64,000 nucleotides of DNA. Origin: Niallia taxi. Lineage in GTDB: Bacteria; Bacillota; Bacilli; Bacillales; Cytobacillaceae. Each line of letters starts with the position of its first letter. The first letter of the stretch is position 1. The DNA lies in assembly GCF_032818155.1 (NCBI RefSeq), contig NZ_CP102589.1, positions 204,001 through 268,000 of the forward strand. Direction: 5' to 3'. Both the position numbers and the translations under genes were made by a program. Below, piece by piece: positions 18,118 through 25,687 of the stretch. The notes beneath the pieces are model-generated. The model saw nothing but the letters and a program-made list of their open reading frames with translations, did no database searches and was not told the origin of the DNA.

Positions 18118-19314
18118 TTAATGCTTTGTTAAATGACTTTGACCCAATGCCAGTTTTCGATAGCGTTCTTCTAAGATTACGGCATTCCTGCCTACATGAA
18201 AGTTGTCTTGTACTGACTTAAACAAGTTTCCTTTAATAGCAGAAAGATCGTATTTACCTGATGTATAGTCCATTACTCTTTCAACAATGCTGTCGACCGA
18301 TTTCGGCTGTATCAGCAAATGACTGTACTCACCGAAAAGGTCAGGGACACCTCCTACTGCTGTGCAGACAACTGGTACCTTCATAGAAATTGCCTCAATA
18401 ACAACAGTTGGCATTCCTTCAGAATAGGAAGGCAACGCGAATATATCACTTGCCTGTAAGAAGTCTTTCACCTTATCATTACTAATTTGACCTGGCAGAA
18501 ACAGCCGTTTTCCATAGTGTTCATGTTTTTTCAAATCATCCCTTGCCGGACCATCTCCGACCAACACAACAGCCATATCGTCTGGCAAACGGTTTAGACT
18601 ATCCGCAAGCTCGTAAACTCCTTTTTCCTTCACAAGCCTGCCAATAAAGGTAATTAGCTTTTTGTCAGCAGGAAGCTGAAGCTCCTTTCTGACCTTCTCC
18701 TTCGGTATTTCTTCATAATTAAATTCAGAGAGATTTATACCAATCGGCAGAACAATGCTTTTCCTCCCCGTCTTTTTCTGGGCTGCTTCAGCGAGATTCC
18801 TTCCAATAGCTACTACTTCATCAGCAGCGTGAACAGAGCGCTGAAATGCACGGTTCGCACTCCTGCTGAAGGAGGGATAAACATGTACATCGCTTCCGTG
18901 CAGTGTAAGCAGCCATGGTTTTTCCAGCTCTCTTGAAACGATATGGGCAGCACCTCCTGACGGCATAGCAAAATGAGCGTGTATCATATCAAATTGGATT
19001 TGCTTATCTTGGATCGTCTCCAAAACTGCCTTAGCAATTCTTTTATCAGGCTGTGCCCATCTGAGTTGCCCTGGAAGTGCTGTGTAGATCGGCCGATAAA
19101 CCTCCACTCCATTTCGCACTTCAAAGAACGGCAAGCTCTTTTGCTTATATGTTTTCTTTAACGTCCTTATAACGGCGTGATTTTGCGGTGTTGGACAGAT
19201 TACCGTTATACTAAGCCCAAGTTTTTTTAAAGCTTGAACCTGTGTCTCATGGAATACGCCATTGCCAGGCTGTTCTTTACTTGGATAAACGCTCGTAATC
19301 CAAAGAATCTTCAT
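18118..19314 (-). CDS. tuaC: Glycosyltransferase family 4, TuaC-like
   Basis: The 398-residue GT-B enzyme is very similar to B. subtilis TuaC: it opens MKILWITSVYPS, then GVFHETQVQALKKLGL, IHAHFAMPSGGAA and LTLHGSDVHVYPSFS. The C-terminal sugar-nucleotide domain has FIGRLVKEKGV, DIFALPSYSEGMPTVVIEA (EX7E motif) and VCTAVGGVPDLF. It should transfer a hexose from a UDP-sugar during repeat-unit synthesis at the cytoplasmic membrane face. The epimerase gene follows after 12 bases. It is separated from tuaA by a terminator, so it probably heads its own transcript. Confidence 0.92.
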   Translation of the reverse strand: MKILWITSVYPSKEQPGNGVFHETQVQALKKLGLSITVICPTPQNHAVIRTLKKTYKQKSLPFFEVRNGVEVYRPIYTALPGQLRWAQPDKRIAKAVLETIQDKQIQFDMIHAHFAMPSGGAAHIVSRELEKPWLLTLHGSDVHVYPSFSRSANRAFQRSVHAADEVVAIGRNLAEAAQKKTGRKSIVLPIGINLSEFNYEEIPKEKVRKELQLPADKKLITFIGRLVKEKGVYELADSLNRLPDDMAVVLVGDGPARDDLKKHEHYGKRLFLPGQISNDKVKDFLQASDIFALPSYSEGMPTVVIEAISMKVPVVCTAVGGVPDLFGEYSHLLIQPKSVDSIVERVMDYTSGKYDLSAIKGNLFKSVQDNFHVGRNAVILEERYRKLALGQSHLTKH

Positions 19315-19633
19315 GCTTCTCTTCCTTTTTCGTTTTATTTAAACCAACTGATAACTTCGGAAATAAAGCATACTAATAGGCTGAACATACACAAATGTAT
19401 TTACAACAGCCAACTATTTTATCCTAATAAAACAGAATTTAACTAGCCCAAAGCGGGTAGACTAAAATCCGAAAATACACTTCCAAATATAAAAATAGGA
19501 GGTGCCTTTTTTAGTGAATAAAGCACGTCCTCTAACCACACAATGAGAAAAACCAGCTTGTCTTAAAAAGCAGCACTAACTACAGACTGCTATATGTTGA
19601 AAATGCTGATTTCTCCTGCGCGAATGTAAACAA
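19315..19633 (-). other. Intergenic region between tuaA and tuaC, with an intrinsic terminator
   Basis: This 319-base gap contains no open frame with a ribosome binding site. The terminator at 19490-19531 ends the tuaA transcript, so a promoter for tuaC and the downstream genes should lie between 19315 and 19490. I could not identify a convincing -35/-10 pair there. Confidence 0.6.
19490..19531 (-). terminator. Intrinsic terminator downstream of tuaA
   Basis: On the minus strand AGGACGTGC pairs with GGAGGTGC-type sequence (positions 19523-19531 with 19497-19505), nine pairs with one C-C mismatch. It is followed by ATTTTTATATTT. Confidence 0.6.
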
Positions 19634-20290
19634 TTAACGGGCACCCTCTCCAGTAACCAATACTTTTACTGTCTTCAGCATGATTTTTAACTCCAGCTTA
19701 AACGTCAGGTTGGATATGTACTCAAGGTCATACTTAAGCTTTTCACCAGGAGTGATTTCATACCCACCACTTACCTGTGCGAGCCCTGTTAAACCAGGTC
19801 TTACTGCAAGCCTTTTTGCAAAGCCAGGTATTTCACTGTCAAACTGAGCTGTAAATACTGGTCTTTCCGGGCGTGGGCCAATAATGGACATGTCACCCTT
19901 CAAAACAGATAAAAGCTGTGGAAGCTCGTCTATTCTTGTTTTTCTCATAAAATTCCCAATCTTTGTTACACGTGGATCATTTGCTTCAGCCCATTTAGCG
20001 CCTTCCTTTTCCGCGTCATTATGCATCGAGCGAAGCTTTATTAAGTTAAAGTAATTTCCGTTTTTTCCAACTCGCTGCTGGATATAAAATGGTGAGCCAG
20101 GGCTCTCTAATACAACTAGGATAGCGAAGACAGCTATGATTGGTATCGCCAAGATTATTCCAATGCTTGCAAGCAGCAGATCTAAACACCTTTTCGTATA
20201 CAAGTAGTATGCTGCTTCCTTTGGTACGGAGAAGTTTTCCCCTTCGACAATGGAATAATCGTGGTAGATATTCAAGCTCTTTTCACGCAT
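19634..20290 (-). CDS. tuaA: Undecaprenyl-phosphate sugar-1-phosphate transferase, TuaA-like
   Basis: The 218-residue bacterial sugar transferase (WbaP/TuaA type) primes the repeat unit by moving a sugar-1-phosphate onto undecaprenyl phosphate. After a short cytosolic stretch, residues ~33-60 form a membrane anchor (KRCLDLLLASIGIILAIPII). The catalytic part has QQRVGKNGNYFNLIKLRSMHND, RKTRIDELPQLLSVLKGDMSIIGPRPERP and RPGLTGLAQVSG, all family signatures. GAGGTGA precedes the ATG. It has its own promoter-like sequence and terminator, separating it from the tuaC transcript. Confidence 0.9.
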   Translation of the reverse strand: MREKSLNIYHDYSIVEGENFSVPKEAAYYLYTKRCLDLLLASIGIILAIPIIAVFAILVVLESPGSPFYIQQRVGKNGNYFNLIKLRSMHNDAEKEGAKWAEANDPRVTKIGNFMRKTRIDELPQLLSVLKGDMSIIGPRPERPVFTAQFDSEIPGFAKRLAVRPGLTGLAQVSGGYEITPGEKLKYDLEYISNLTFKLELKIMLKTVKVLVTGEGAR

Positions 20291-20311
20291 TTATTGTCAC
20301 CTCGTAGACTG

Positions 20312-20340
20312 TTTATGTGTATTTTGAACCTTTGTGTCAA
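20312..20340 (-). promoter_or_regulatory. Probable SigA promoter of tuaA
   Basis: On the minus strand TTGACA (20335-20340) is followed after exactly 17 bases by CATAAA (20312-20317), 22 bases before the tuaA start codon. The leader would be very short. Confidence 0.5.
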
Positions 20341-20526
20341 GTATAGAATTAGATTGTATGGGAATCGTTTAGCGAAAATTAAATATTGGTAAATGTTTGT
20401 AAAGATAGTTTTAATAATGAAGAAAATTAGTGCTTTGGTTTTAGAAAAGCCTTCATAAAAAAGCATATCCAGTAGATTTGTCGACTGTAACTTAGAGAAA
20501 TCCGTGGTAATTCTACAATTTTTGAA

Positions 20527-20561
20527 ACAAAAAAAGCAGTCTACATAAAGTAGACTGCTTT
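20527..20561 (-). terminator. Intrinsic terminator of lmrB
   Basis: Twelve-base stem AAAGCAGTCTAC / GTAGACTGCTTT with a 5-base loop, followed on the minus strand by a T-run. Confidence 0.93.
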
Positions 20562-20570
20562 CTTCTATTA

Positions 20571-22034
20571 TTAATGCTTTGGTTTAACTCTTTTAATAAA
20601 GAAACTACAAGCAAATCCAATTGCTGCAACAATCAGTGCAAAAATAAAGGCATTTTGCACACCAGCAGTTAAAGCTGCCGGGATATTAGCTGGATCCGCT
20701 GGATTACTTACATCTGCCAAGAAGGTTTTCTGACCTGATGCCAAGATAGAAACACCAATTGCCGTACCAATAGCACCAGCAACCTGTTGTAATGTATTCA
20801 TGATTGCAGTTCCATCAGGATATAGCTGTGGTGGAAGCTGATTCAACCCATTTGTTTGTGCTGGCATCATGATCATAGAAACTCCAATCATTAAACAGCT
20901 GTGCAGCACGATAATTAAAGCAACTGTTGACGTAGTTGTAACACCAGTGAAGAACCAAAGCACTACTGTACACAATGCAAGCCCTGGAAGGACAAGCCAC
21001 TTAGGTCCATATTTGTCAAACAGCCTTCCCATAACAGGTGATAGGAATCCATTAATTAAGCCACCAGGAAGCAATAATAGACCTGCTGTAAAGCTAGTTA
21101 ATCCCAAACCGCCCTGCAGGTACATTGGAAGTAGCAGCATGGTAGAAAGAATAATCATCATTGACATAAATACTAATAGAAGTCCTAATACAAACATTGG
21201 GTATTTAAATGTGCGCAGATTGATCATAGGCTGTTCCATTTTAAGCTGTCGAATAGAGAATAACAGCAGTGAAAGCACACCTACAATTAATGAGACAATG
21301 ACAACTGGGCTTTCCCAGCCACCTGAGTGATCTCCACCTTCTCCAGCACTGCTGAAGCCAAACACAATTCCACCAAATCCTAATGTAGAAAGCAGGATTG
21401 ATAATATATCTATTTTCGGTTTAGTTACAGTTGAGACATTTTCCATATAACGAATTCCGAATAATAAAGCAAATACTAAGAACGGTAAGGAAATCCAGAA
21501 AATCCAATGCCATGTAAGATTTTCAATAATCAAACCTGAAATCGTCGGTCCAGTAGCGGGAGCGAACATGATAACAAGCCCGATCATTCCCATAGCTCCT
21601 CCTCTTTTTTCTGGAGGGAAGATAAGCAGTATCGTATTAAACATTAAAGGCAGCAGCAATGCAGTACCAACAGCCTGCACGATTCTAGCCACTAACAAAA
21701 ATTCGAAGGTCGGTGCAAGAGCAGCAATCAACGTTCCGAGAATAGAGAAGGCCAATGAAGCAAAGAATAGCTGTCTTGTTTCAAACCATTGCAATAATAA
21801 CCCTGAAATCGGAACAAGAATTCCTAATGTCAGCAAAAATCCAGTTGTAAGCCATTGAACCGTTGTCGGCGCAATATTAAAAATTGTAATCAAATCATTT
21901 AATGCCATATTTAAGGCTGTTTCACTGAACATACCTATAAAACCGGCAATCAGGAAAGAAGCTACGATAGGCACTGTTCTAAACTGCTTGCCCTCCATTG
22001 ACTTCCCCTTTACCGCGTCCATATTCATTTCCAT
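20571..22034 (-). CDS. lmrB: MFS multidrug efflux transporter, DHA2/EmrB family, LmrB-like
   Basis: The 487-residue proton-driven drug exporter has 14 predicted membrane helices. Motif A-like GLLLQWFETRQLF, motif C-like APATGPTISGLIIE after TM5, and LTWHWIFWISLPF are typical of the DHA2 family. FIGMFSETALNMALNDL at the N-terminus is characteristic of B. subtilis LmrB, which exports lincomycin and related compounds. The TetR gene immediately upstream (19-base gap) matches LmrA, so the pair reproduces lmrAB. The actual drug spectrum cannot be read from the sequence. Confidence 0.9.
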   Translation of the reverse strand: MEMNMDAVKGKSMEGKQFRTVPIVASFLIAGFIGMFSETALNMALNDLITIFNIAPTTVQWLTTGFLLTLGILVPISGLLLQWFETRQLFFASLAFSILGTLIAALAPTFEFLLVARIVQAVGTALLLPLMFNTILLIFPPEKRGGAMGMIGLVIMFAPATGPTISGLIIENLTWHWIFWISLPFLVFALLFGIRYMENVSTVTKPKIDILSILLSTLGFGGIVFGFSSAGEGGDHSGGWESPVVIVSLIVGVLSLLLFSIRQLKMEQPMINLRTFKYPMFVLGLLLVFMSMMIILSTMLLLPMYLQGGLGLTSFTAGLLLLPGGLINGFLSPVMGRLFDKYGPKWLVLPGLALCTVVLWFFTGVTTTSTVALIIVLHSCLMIGVSMIMMPAQTNGLNQLPPQLYPDGTAIMNTLQQVAGAIGTAIGVSILASGQKTFLADVSNPADPANIPAALTAGVQNAFIFALIVAAIGFACSFFIKRVKPKH

Positions 22035-22053
22035 TATTTAATCCCCTTCTTTC

Positions 22054-22629
22054 TTACTTTTCTTGAGACAGCAGCTTTGAAAGCTTTTCGGAAACAATTC
22101 TCAATGGTTTGCCTGACTGTTTTGTCAAACACAACACAATTGCTCCCTCTATCATAGAATTAATAACAATGCTTAAATCTGCAGCTTCTTCAGCAGGAAA
22201 TCCGCTTTCTTTAAGCTTCTCCGTATAAACAGCTTGCCACTTTTCAAATGACACTACACACGCCTTTCTTATCGGCTCACAAGTCGATGCTGTTTCCGAT
22301 GCGATGAGTCCGATCGGCATGCCCTGTACACTTTCCTTTTTATCAAAATCAGCGGCAATCTCATTTAGATGTAGCTGAAAAGCTACTATTGGATCACTTG
22401 TAGAAAACAGCATTTCCTTTGTCTTCTGAAGCAGTAGACTTTCTGTATATTTTATTGCCTCTATTGCTAATTCCTCTTTACCATTAGGGAAATAGTAATA
22501 AAGTGATCCTTTCGGCGTTTTGCTCTCTGCAATTATTTGATTCAAGCCAGTACCATAATAGCCCTGTGTCTGGAATAATCGAGAGGCTGTCTCCAGAATC
22601 AGCTCACGAGTGTTTCCCTTTTCACCCAA
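22054..22629 (-). CDS. lmrA: TetR family repressor, LmrA-like
   Basis: The 191-residue regulator has an N-terminal HTH (residues ~8-55: TRELILETASRLFQTQGYYGTGLNQII, then KTPKGSLYYYFPNGKEELA) that closely resembles B. subtilis LmrA/YxaF. The C-terminal ligand domain contains VQGMPIGLIASET. It should repress its own operon including lmrB until a drug is bound. The start is TTG at 22629 with GGGAGG eight bases upstream. The promoter carries an operator-like sequence between -35 and -10. Confidence 0.9.
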   Translation of the reverse strand: MGEKGNTRELILETASRLFQTQGYYGTGLNQIIAESKTPKGSLYYYFPNGKEELAIEAIKYTESLLLQKTKEMLFSTSDPIVAFQLHLNEIAADFDKKESVQGMPIGLIASETASTCEPIRKACVVSFEKWQAVYTEKLKESGFPAEEAADLSIVINSMIEGAIVLCLTKQSGKPLRIVSEKLSKLLSQEK

Positions 22630-22650
22630 ATTAATATCCTCCCTAAAAAA

Positions 22651-22679
22651 ATTATAACGATTGGTCTATATAAAGGTAA
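22651..22679 (-). promoter_or_regulatory. lmrAB promoter with LmrA-type operator in the spacer
   Basis: On the minus strand TTACCT (22674-22679), a 17-base spacer, then a perfect TATAAT (22651-22656). The spacer contains TATAGACCAATCGTTAT, an imperfect palindrome resembling the ATAGACC-type boxes bound by LmrA/YxaF. Binding there would block RNA polymerase and give autoregulation. Confidence 0.55.
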
Positions 22680-22682
22680 TCG

Positions 22683-22696
22683 TGTAAACGTTTACT
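22683..22696. promoter_or_regulatory. cre-like palindrome upstream of lmrA promoter
   Basis: TGTAAACGTTTACT contains the perfect 12-bp palindrome GTAAACGTTTAC and matches the CcpA cre consensus TGWAANCGNTNWCA at 13 of 14 positions. It lies just upstream of the lmrA -35. Whether it is a CcpA site or belongs to another LacI-family protein is unknown. Confidence 0.4.
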
Positions 22697-22730
22697 TGTC
22701 AACAGCTTTATTTCATAAAAATTCCCTAAA

Positions 22731-22770
22731 TAAAAAGGCTCCTTTTTCATATAGAAAAGGAGCCCTTTTT
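22731..22770 (-). terminator. Intrinsic terminator of the DUF4097 gene
   Basis: Ten-base stem GGCTCCTTTT / AAAAGGAGCC followed on the minus strand by TTTTTA. Confidence 0.9.
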
Positions 22771-22772
22771 TA

Positions 22773-23573
22773 CTAATTTACCTCGATATCACCATTGTTT
22801 GTTTTTAGGCTTACTTTCTTTCCGCCATTTCCGAAGATAAGGTTTGAATTGGAATTGTCGAACATTTCAATATCACCGTTTTCCGTTTCTGCCGTTATGC
22901 TCGTATTCTCAGGCTCCTTTTCAGTTGTTATCGAAATTTCGCCATTATTTGTTTCTAAGCGAATATCCTCATCCAATGTCTCTGTGTTCAGTTCTATACT
23001 TCCGTTCATTGTTTTTCCTTCTATCTCGCCTGAAACATTGTCCAGCTGGATTCGTCCATTGGCAGACCTAGCCTTAACTTTGTCTGCATTAAGATTAGCG
23101 AGGTCCAATCGGCCATTGTCAGTATGAACATCAACCTGTTTAGCAGACAGCTCCTGAATGGCAATTTTGCCGTTGCTAATTTCCGCCAATACTTTAGTAT
23201 ATTGTTTATCTGACAAGTATAGCTTCAAGTTAAGCTCACTGCCTTCAAAGAAATTCACTGAAAAAAGCTGACTTCCTTTTTCCTTAGCTGTCACCTTTAA
23301 TGTGTTTCCATTAACATCAGCAGAAAAGTCCAGCTCTCTTTTCCCTCTTTTCGTTCCTGTTAACTCAGCATATGAAGAAGAATCTTCAGATGGATAAATT
23401 TCAATCGTAGCATTATCCGCAGAAACCTCCACATTTTCGAAATTTTCGCTTTCCATTGTCTTGTTTTCATTTATAGCATATTTTGCTGTGCTTTGCTTAT
23501 AGGTAGCAACACTGCCAAGAAGTCCGATAACAAGCAAAATTGCTCCAGCCCAAAGTAGCTTTCGTTTGTTCAT
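22773..23573 (-). CDS. DUF4097 beta-repeat membrane-anchored protein
   Basis: The 266-residue protein has an N-terminal membrane segment (residues 5-23, after KRK), then an all-beta region of repeating ~20-residue units: VDVHTDNGRLDLANL, VKARSANGRIQLDNV, IEGKTMNGSIELN, IRLETNNGEISI, ITAETENGDIEMF and VSLKTNNGDIEV. This NG-centred repeat is the DUF4097 beta-helix fold. It is probably exposed on the outer membrane face. Its function is unknown, but it is the third gene of the conserved PadR-HAAS-DUF4097 arrangement in Firmicutes. The start overlaps the preceding stop by 4 bases. Confidence 0.85.
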   Translation of the reverse strand: MNKRKLLWAGAILLVIGLLGSVATYKQSTAKYAINENKTMESENFENVEVSADNATIEIYPSEDSSSYAELTGTKRGKRELDFSADVNGNTLKVTAKEKGSQLFSVNFFEGSELNLKLYLSDKQYTKVLAEISNGKIAIQELSAKQVDVHTDNGRLDLANLNADKVKARSANGRIQLDNVSGEIEGKTMNGSIELNTETLDEDIRLETNNGEISITTEKEPENTSITAETENGDIEMFDNSNSNLIFGNGGKKVSLKTNNGDIEVN

Positions 23574-24124
23574 CGCTTAACGCCTCCTTTAACTAATGCT
23601 GCATTGTATGAAATATACCGGATAAATCCTCTTGTGAACCATTTTGTAATCCATTGCATTGCAATAAGAAGAAGCAGACCAACACCGCAATATCCTATTG
23701 CCATAAACCATTCAAAGGAGTCAAAATACCTGCCAAAAAGATTATTTAGAAGAACAAGAATCGGAGAAGCTATTCCAGCAAAACTAATAATCCATCCTGC
23801 AAATATAATCCCAACTAGCCCAATGAATGGGCCTAAAACGAAGACTAGATTAAAGAAGCTTAGCCCAATCACTGCCCATACTGCCCGCACGACATTTCCA
23901 GCTGTTTGAGCTCCTTTTGCATTTTCTATATGATAATTAGCGAGTATTTCTTTCGCAAGAATTTTTGGCGACCCTAATGATGCTGCAATTTCGTTCTCTG
24001 TTTTCCCTTCATCCATACCAAATTGAAAATGCTCTTCATAATCATTCAGTACCTCTTGTCTTTCTTGTGCACTTAAATCCTTCAATAATACAGACAGTTC
24101 TTTTATAAATTGTTCCTTACTCAT
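23570..24124 (-). CDS. HAAS/DUF1700 domain integral membrane protein
   Basis: The 184-residue protein starts [33 protein letters not shown], the HAAS domain (residues ~1-70) with the DYEEHF and [12 protein letters not shown] motifs. Four hydrophobic helices follow in residues 75-165. HAAS proteins accompany PadR regulators and are thought to act in membrane stress signalling. The start chosen is ATG at 24124, because AGAAGG is correctly spaced. An upstream GTG at 24133 is in frame. ATG overlaps the padR stop by 8 bases, indicating coupling. Confidence 0.85.
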   Translation of the reverse strand: MSKEQFIKELSVLLKDLSAQERQEVLNDYEEHFQFGMDEGKTENEIAASLGSPKILAKEILANYHIENAKGAQTAGNVVRAVWAVIGLSFFNLVFVLGPFIGLVGIIFAGWIISFAGIASPILVLLNNLFGRYFDSFEWFMAIGYCGVGLLLLIAMQWITKWFTRGFIRYISYNAALVKGGVKR

Positions 24125-24440
24125 CACTAGCACCTTCTTTAATTAAAGTATCAACACCGTCTCTGAATTGCTCCCATTCCAGCAGCAATGTTTGGAGGTA
24201 TTCCCTTCCTTTTTCTGTTAGTGTGTAATATTTTCTTGGAGGGCCTTCTGTGGATTCCTGTAAATAGGTTGTAAAGTACTCTTCTTTTGTTAGTCTTCTT
24301 AACAGTGGATAAACAGAGCCTTCCGATATCTCTATCTGATCGGAAATTTTTTGCACAAGCTCGTATCCGTATCTGTCTTTTTTATCGAGCAGGACAAGAA
24401 CACAAAGCTCAAGGACTCCTTTTTTAAATTGGACGTTCAA
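24117..24440 (-). CDS. PadR family transcriptional regulator
   Basis: This 107-residue winged-helix regulator has the short (class 2) PadR form. Its N-terminus is [29 protein letters not shown], followed by the recognition region [18 protein letters not shown], the wing [17 protein letters not shown] and a C-terminal dimerisation helix. TTG at 24440 is the preferred start, about eight bases past AAAGGTGA; a TTG two codons earlier is too close to the RBS. It heads the operon with HAAS and DUF4097 genes and probably represses it through the repeats in its promoter. Confidence 0.9.
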   Translation of the reverse strand: MNVQFKKGVLELCVLVLLDKKDRYGYELVQKISDQIEISEGSVYPLLRRLTKEEYFTTYLQESTEGPPRKYYTLTEKGREYLQTLLLEWEQFRDGVDTLIKEGASDE

Positions 24441-24459
24441 ACACAAATCACCTTTCTTT

Positions 24460-24496
24460 CAGTACTGCACAATAAACAGTACTATTCTTTAGTTAA
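24460..24496 (-). promoter_or_regulatory. padR promoter with duplicated CAGTACT
   Basis: On the minus strand TTAACT (24491-24496), 16 bases, TATTGT (24469-24474) forms a candidate promoter. The heptamer CAGTACT occurs at 24460-24466 and 24477-24483, 17 bases apart, flanking the -10. AGTACT is itself palindromic. This looks like an autoregulatory operator. Confidence 0.4.
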
Positions 24497-24557
24497 TAAT
24501 ATAACACCAGCTATTATTCATTGCAAGGTACTAAATTATATTTTCTTTATTTTTTTT

Positions 24558-24589
24558 AAAAAAACTCCTCCATCACCACTTGGACGGAG
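24558..24589 (-). terminator. Intrinsic terminator of the sigO-yvrJ-rsoA operon
   Basis: Eight-pair stem (24565-24572 with 24581-24589, one bulged C), followed on the minus strand by seven T residues. Confidence 0.75.
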
Positions 24590-24600
24590 AAGCTATTATT

Positions 24601-24843
24601 TTATGATGAATTTCTCTTGCTAAGCTTGTCTTTAAATTCCCAGAAGCCTGGGACATTATCTAAGTCATATAGCTGAATACATTTCATTAATAATATCTTC
24701 AGCTCCTGTGATAAATCATCCTTTTCATTTGCTGAAGTCTGAGCGATAGCTTTACTGACTTTAGGACCAAACAGTTCAATTACTTCCTCTAAAGCTTCAG
24801 GATTATTTTTTGACTCTTTTACTAATGAATACAAGGTAGCCAT
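24601..24843 (-). CDS. rsoA: RsoA-like small protein, sigma region 2-type partner of a split sigma factor
   Basis: The 80-residue, mainly helical, acidic protein MATLYSLVKESKNNPEALEEVIELFGPKV... resembles B. subtilis RsoA (YvrHa), which supplies sigma region 2-like function and forms a two-subunit sigma factor with SigO. The segment DDLSQELKILLMKCIQLYDLDNVPGFWEFKDKL fits the region 2 helix pattern (QELKxxxxKxIxxYD). It is the third gene of the operon; its ATG overlaps the stop of the yvrJ-like gene (TAATG). The assignment rests on similarity and on the sigO-like gene two positions upstream. Confidence 0.75.
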   Translation of the reverse strand: MATLYSLVKESKNNPEALEEVIELFGPKVSKAIAQTSANEKDDLSQELKILLMKCIQLYDLDNVPGFWEFKDKLSKRNSS

Positions 24844-25004
24844 TATGCATTTTCCTTTCTGTCGTCTTTTGTTTTTTCTGCCAAGTCTTTTTTCAGCATG
24901 TCGAGCTTTTTATCTATTCTTAATAAAAGGTATAACGAAACACTGACAGGAAATGCATAATTACTTATAATCGACATCCATTGTGTCAAATCTCCGATAC
25001 TCAT
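24843..25004 (-). CDS. yvrJ: YvrJ-family small membrane protein (53 aa)
   Basis: This short open frame encodes 53 residues: MSIGDLTQWMSIISNYAFPV, a hydrophobic helix (SVSLYLLLRID) and a charged coiled tail (KKLDMLKKDLAEKTKDDRKENA). The W-M-S-I-I-S-N-x-x-F-P-V start and the KKLDxL helix match the YvrJ family of ~50-residue proteins. AGGAGGGATGTAGCCG before the ATG is a strong ribosome binding site lying inside the end of the sigO-like gene, and the stop overlaps the rsoA ATG. In B. subtilis a yvrJ gene also lies beside sigO. Its function is unknown; a membrane anchor or modulator of the split sigma is inference. Confidence 0.75.
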   Translation of the reverse strand: MSIGDLTQWMSIISNYAFPVSVSLYLLLRIDKKLDMLKKDLAEKTKDDRKENA

Positions 25005-25007
25005 CGG

Positions 25008-25613
25008 CTACATCCCTCCTTTTTTTCTCGCCATATAGCTGTAAATCTTTTTTAAAGCATTCTGATGTGACTTCGATACATTTTGCTGTGTTTTCTGGAT
25101 GACTGCTCCTATTTCTGTATCATTTAGCTTTTTAATGTATGCATAATACAGAACAGTTTTTTGAGCATTTGAGAGTGATTGTATGGCAGCATATAAAAGT
25201 GGATCAGCAATATATTCTGTTATGCTTTCTCGTATTCCCTCGCTTTCTGCATATGTTTCGAAATTAGATGTTGGGTCTTCCATATACTCCTTATATGACT
25301 TGCCTCCATCCTCGGCATCTGAATCAAGCAGCAAAGGAAATCTTTTCTCGCGGAGGTTTATTTTCTTATAAAAATTCAATGCACTGAAATGGATAGAGGA
25401 GGAAATATAGGATGTGAAGCGGATTGTGAAATAATACTTCTTAAACGCTTCATCTACTTTGTCCTTGTTTTCCTTTGAAGGATGGCAAACTGCATCTGTA
25501 AACAGCTTAAAGTTCCTTTTTTCTTGCAAAAAACCTTGTACAATCACATTTTCCATAAAGTCTTTATTTTCTTCCATAAACCTCGCTACTTCATCAACAG
25601 ATTCTTCATACAT
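25008..25613 (-). CDS. sigO: SigO-like sigma subunit (YvrI family, region 4)
   Basis: The 201-residue protein has a C-terminal sigma-70 region 4 HTH (residues ~140-195: LLYAAIQSLSNAQKTVLYYAYIKKLNDTEIG, then VIQKTQQNVSKSHQNALKKI). The N-terminal two thirds is divergent and helical without a canonical region 2, as in B. subtilis SigO, which needs RsoA to complete a working sigma factor. The start ATG has AAGGGG nine bases upstream. It heads the sigO-yvrJ-rsoA operon. No RsiO-like membrane anti-sigma gene is visible. A LexA-like site lies 24 bases before the start. Confidence 0.82.
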   Translation of the reverse strand: MYEESVDEVARFMEENKDFMENVIVQGFLQEKRNFKLFTDAVCHPSKENKDKVDEAFKKYYFTIRFTSYISSSIHFSALNFYKKINLREKRFPLLLDSDAEDGGKSYKEYMEDPTSNFETYAESEGIRESITEYIADPLLYAAIQSLSNAQKTVLYYAYIKKLNDTEIGAVIQKTQQNVSKSHQNALKKIYSYMARKKGGM

Positions 25614-25636
25614 TAATTAAGCACCCCTTAACAAAG

Positions 25637-25648
25637 GAACATGTGTTC
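25637..25648. promoter_or_regulatory. LexA/DinR-like box upstream of sigO-like gene
   Basis: GAAC-ATGT-GTTC matches the core GAACNNNNGTTC of the Bacillus SOS box, with purine/pyrimidine choices agreeing inside (12 of 14 with CGAACRNRYGTTYC). It lies 24-35 bases before the sigO start codon. No clear SigA promoter was found overlapping it, so function is unproven. Confidence 0.4.
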
Positions 25649-25660
25649 TGTTTTTAGTGT

Positions 25661-25687
25661 AAAAAAAGGGGCTAACTTTCATTAGCC
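25661..25687 (-). terminator. Intrinsic terminator between the 148-aa gene and sigO-like gene
   Basis: Stem GGCTAA / TTAGCC with a 6-base loop, then CC and seven T residues on the minus strand. An extended -10 (TGCTATAAT, around 25694-25702) lies just upstream. It is either the terminator of the preceding gene or an attenuator in the sigO leader. Confidence 0.65.

Noticed and set aside
19234..19446. Plus-strand frame between tuaC and tuaA
   Set aside because: It largely overlaps tuaC antisense, with no RBS and no recognisable product.
20272..20466. 64-residue minus-strand frame overlapping the tuaA start
   Set aside because: It has no ribosome binding site and covers the tuaA promoter.
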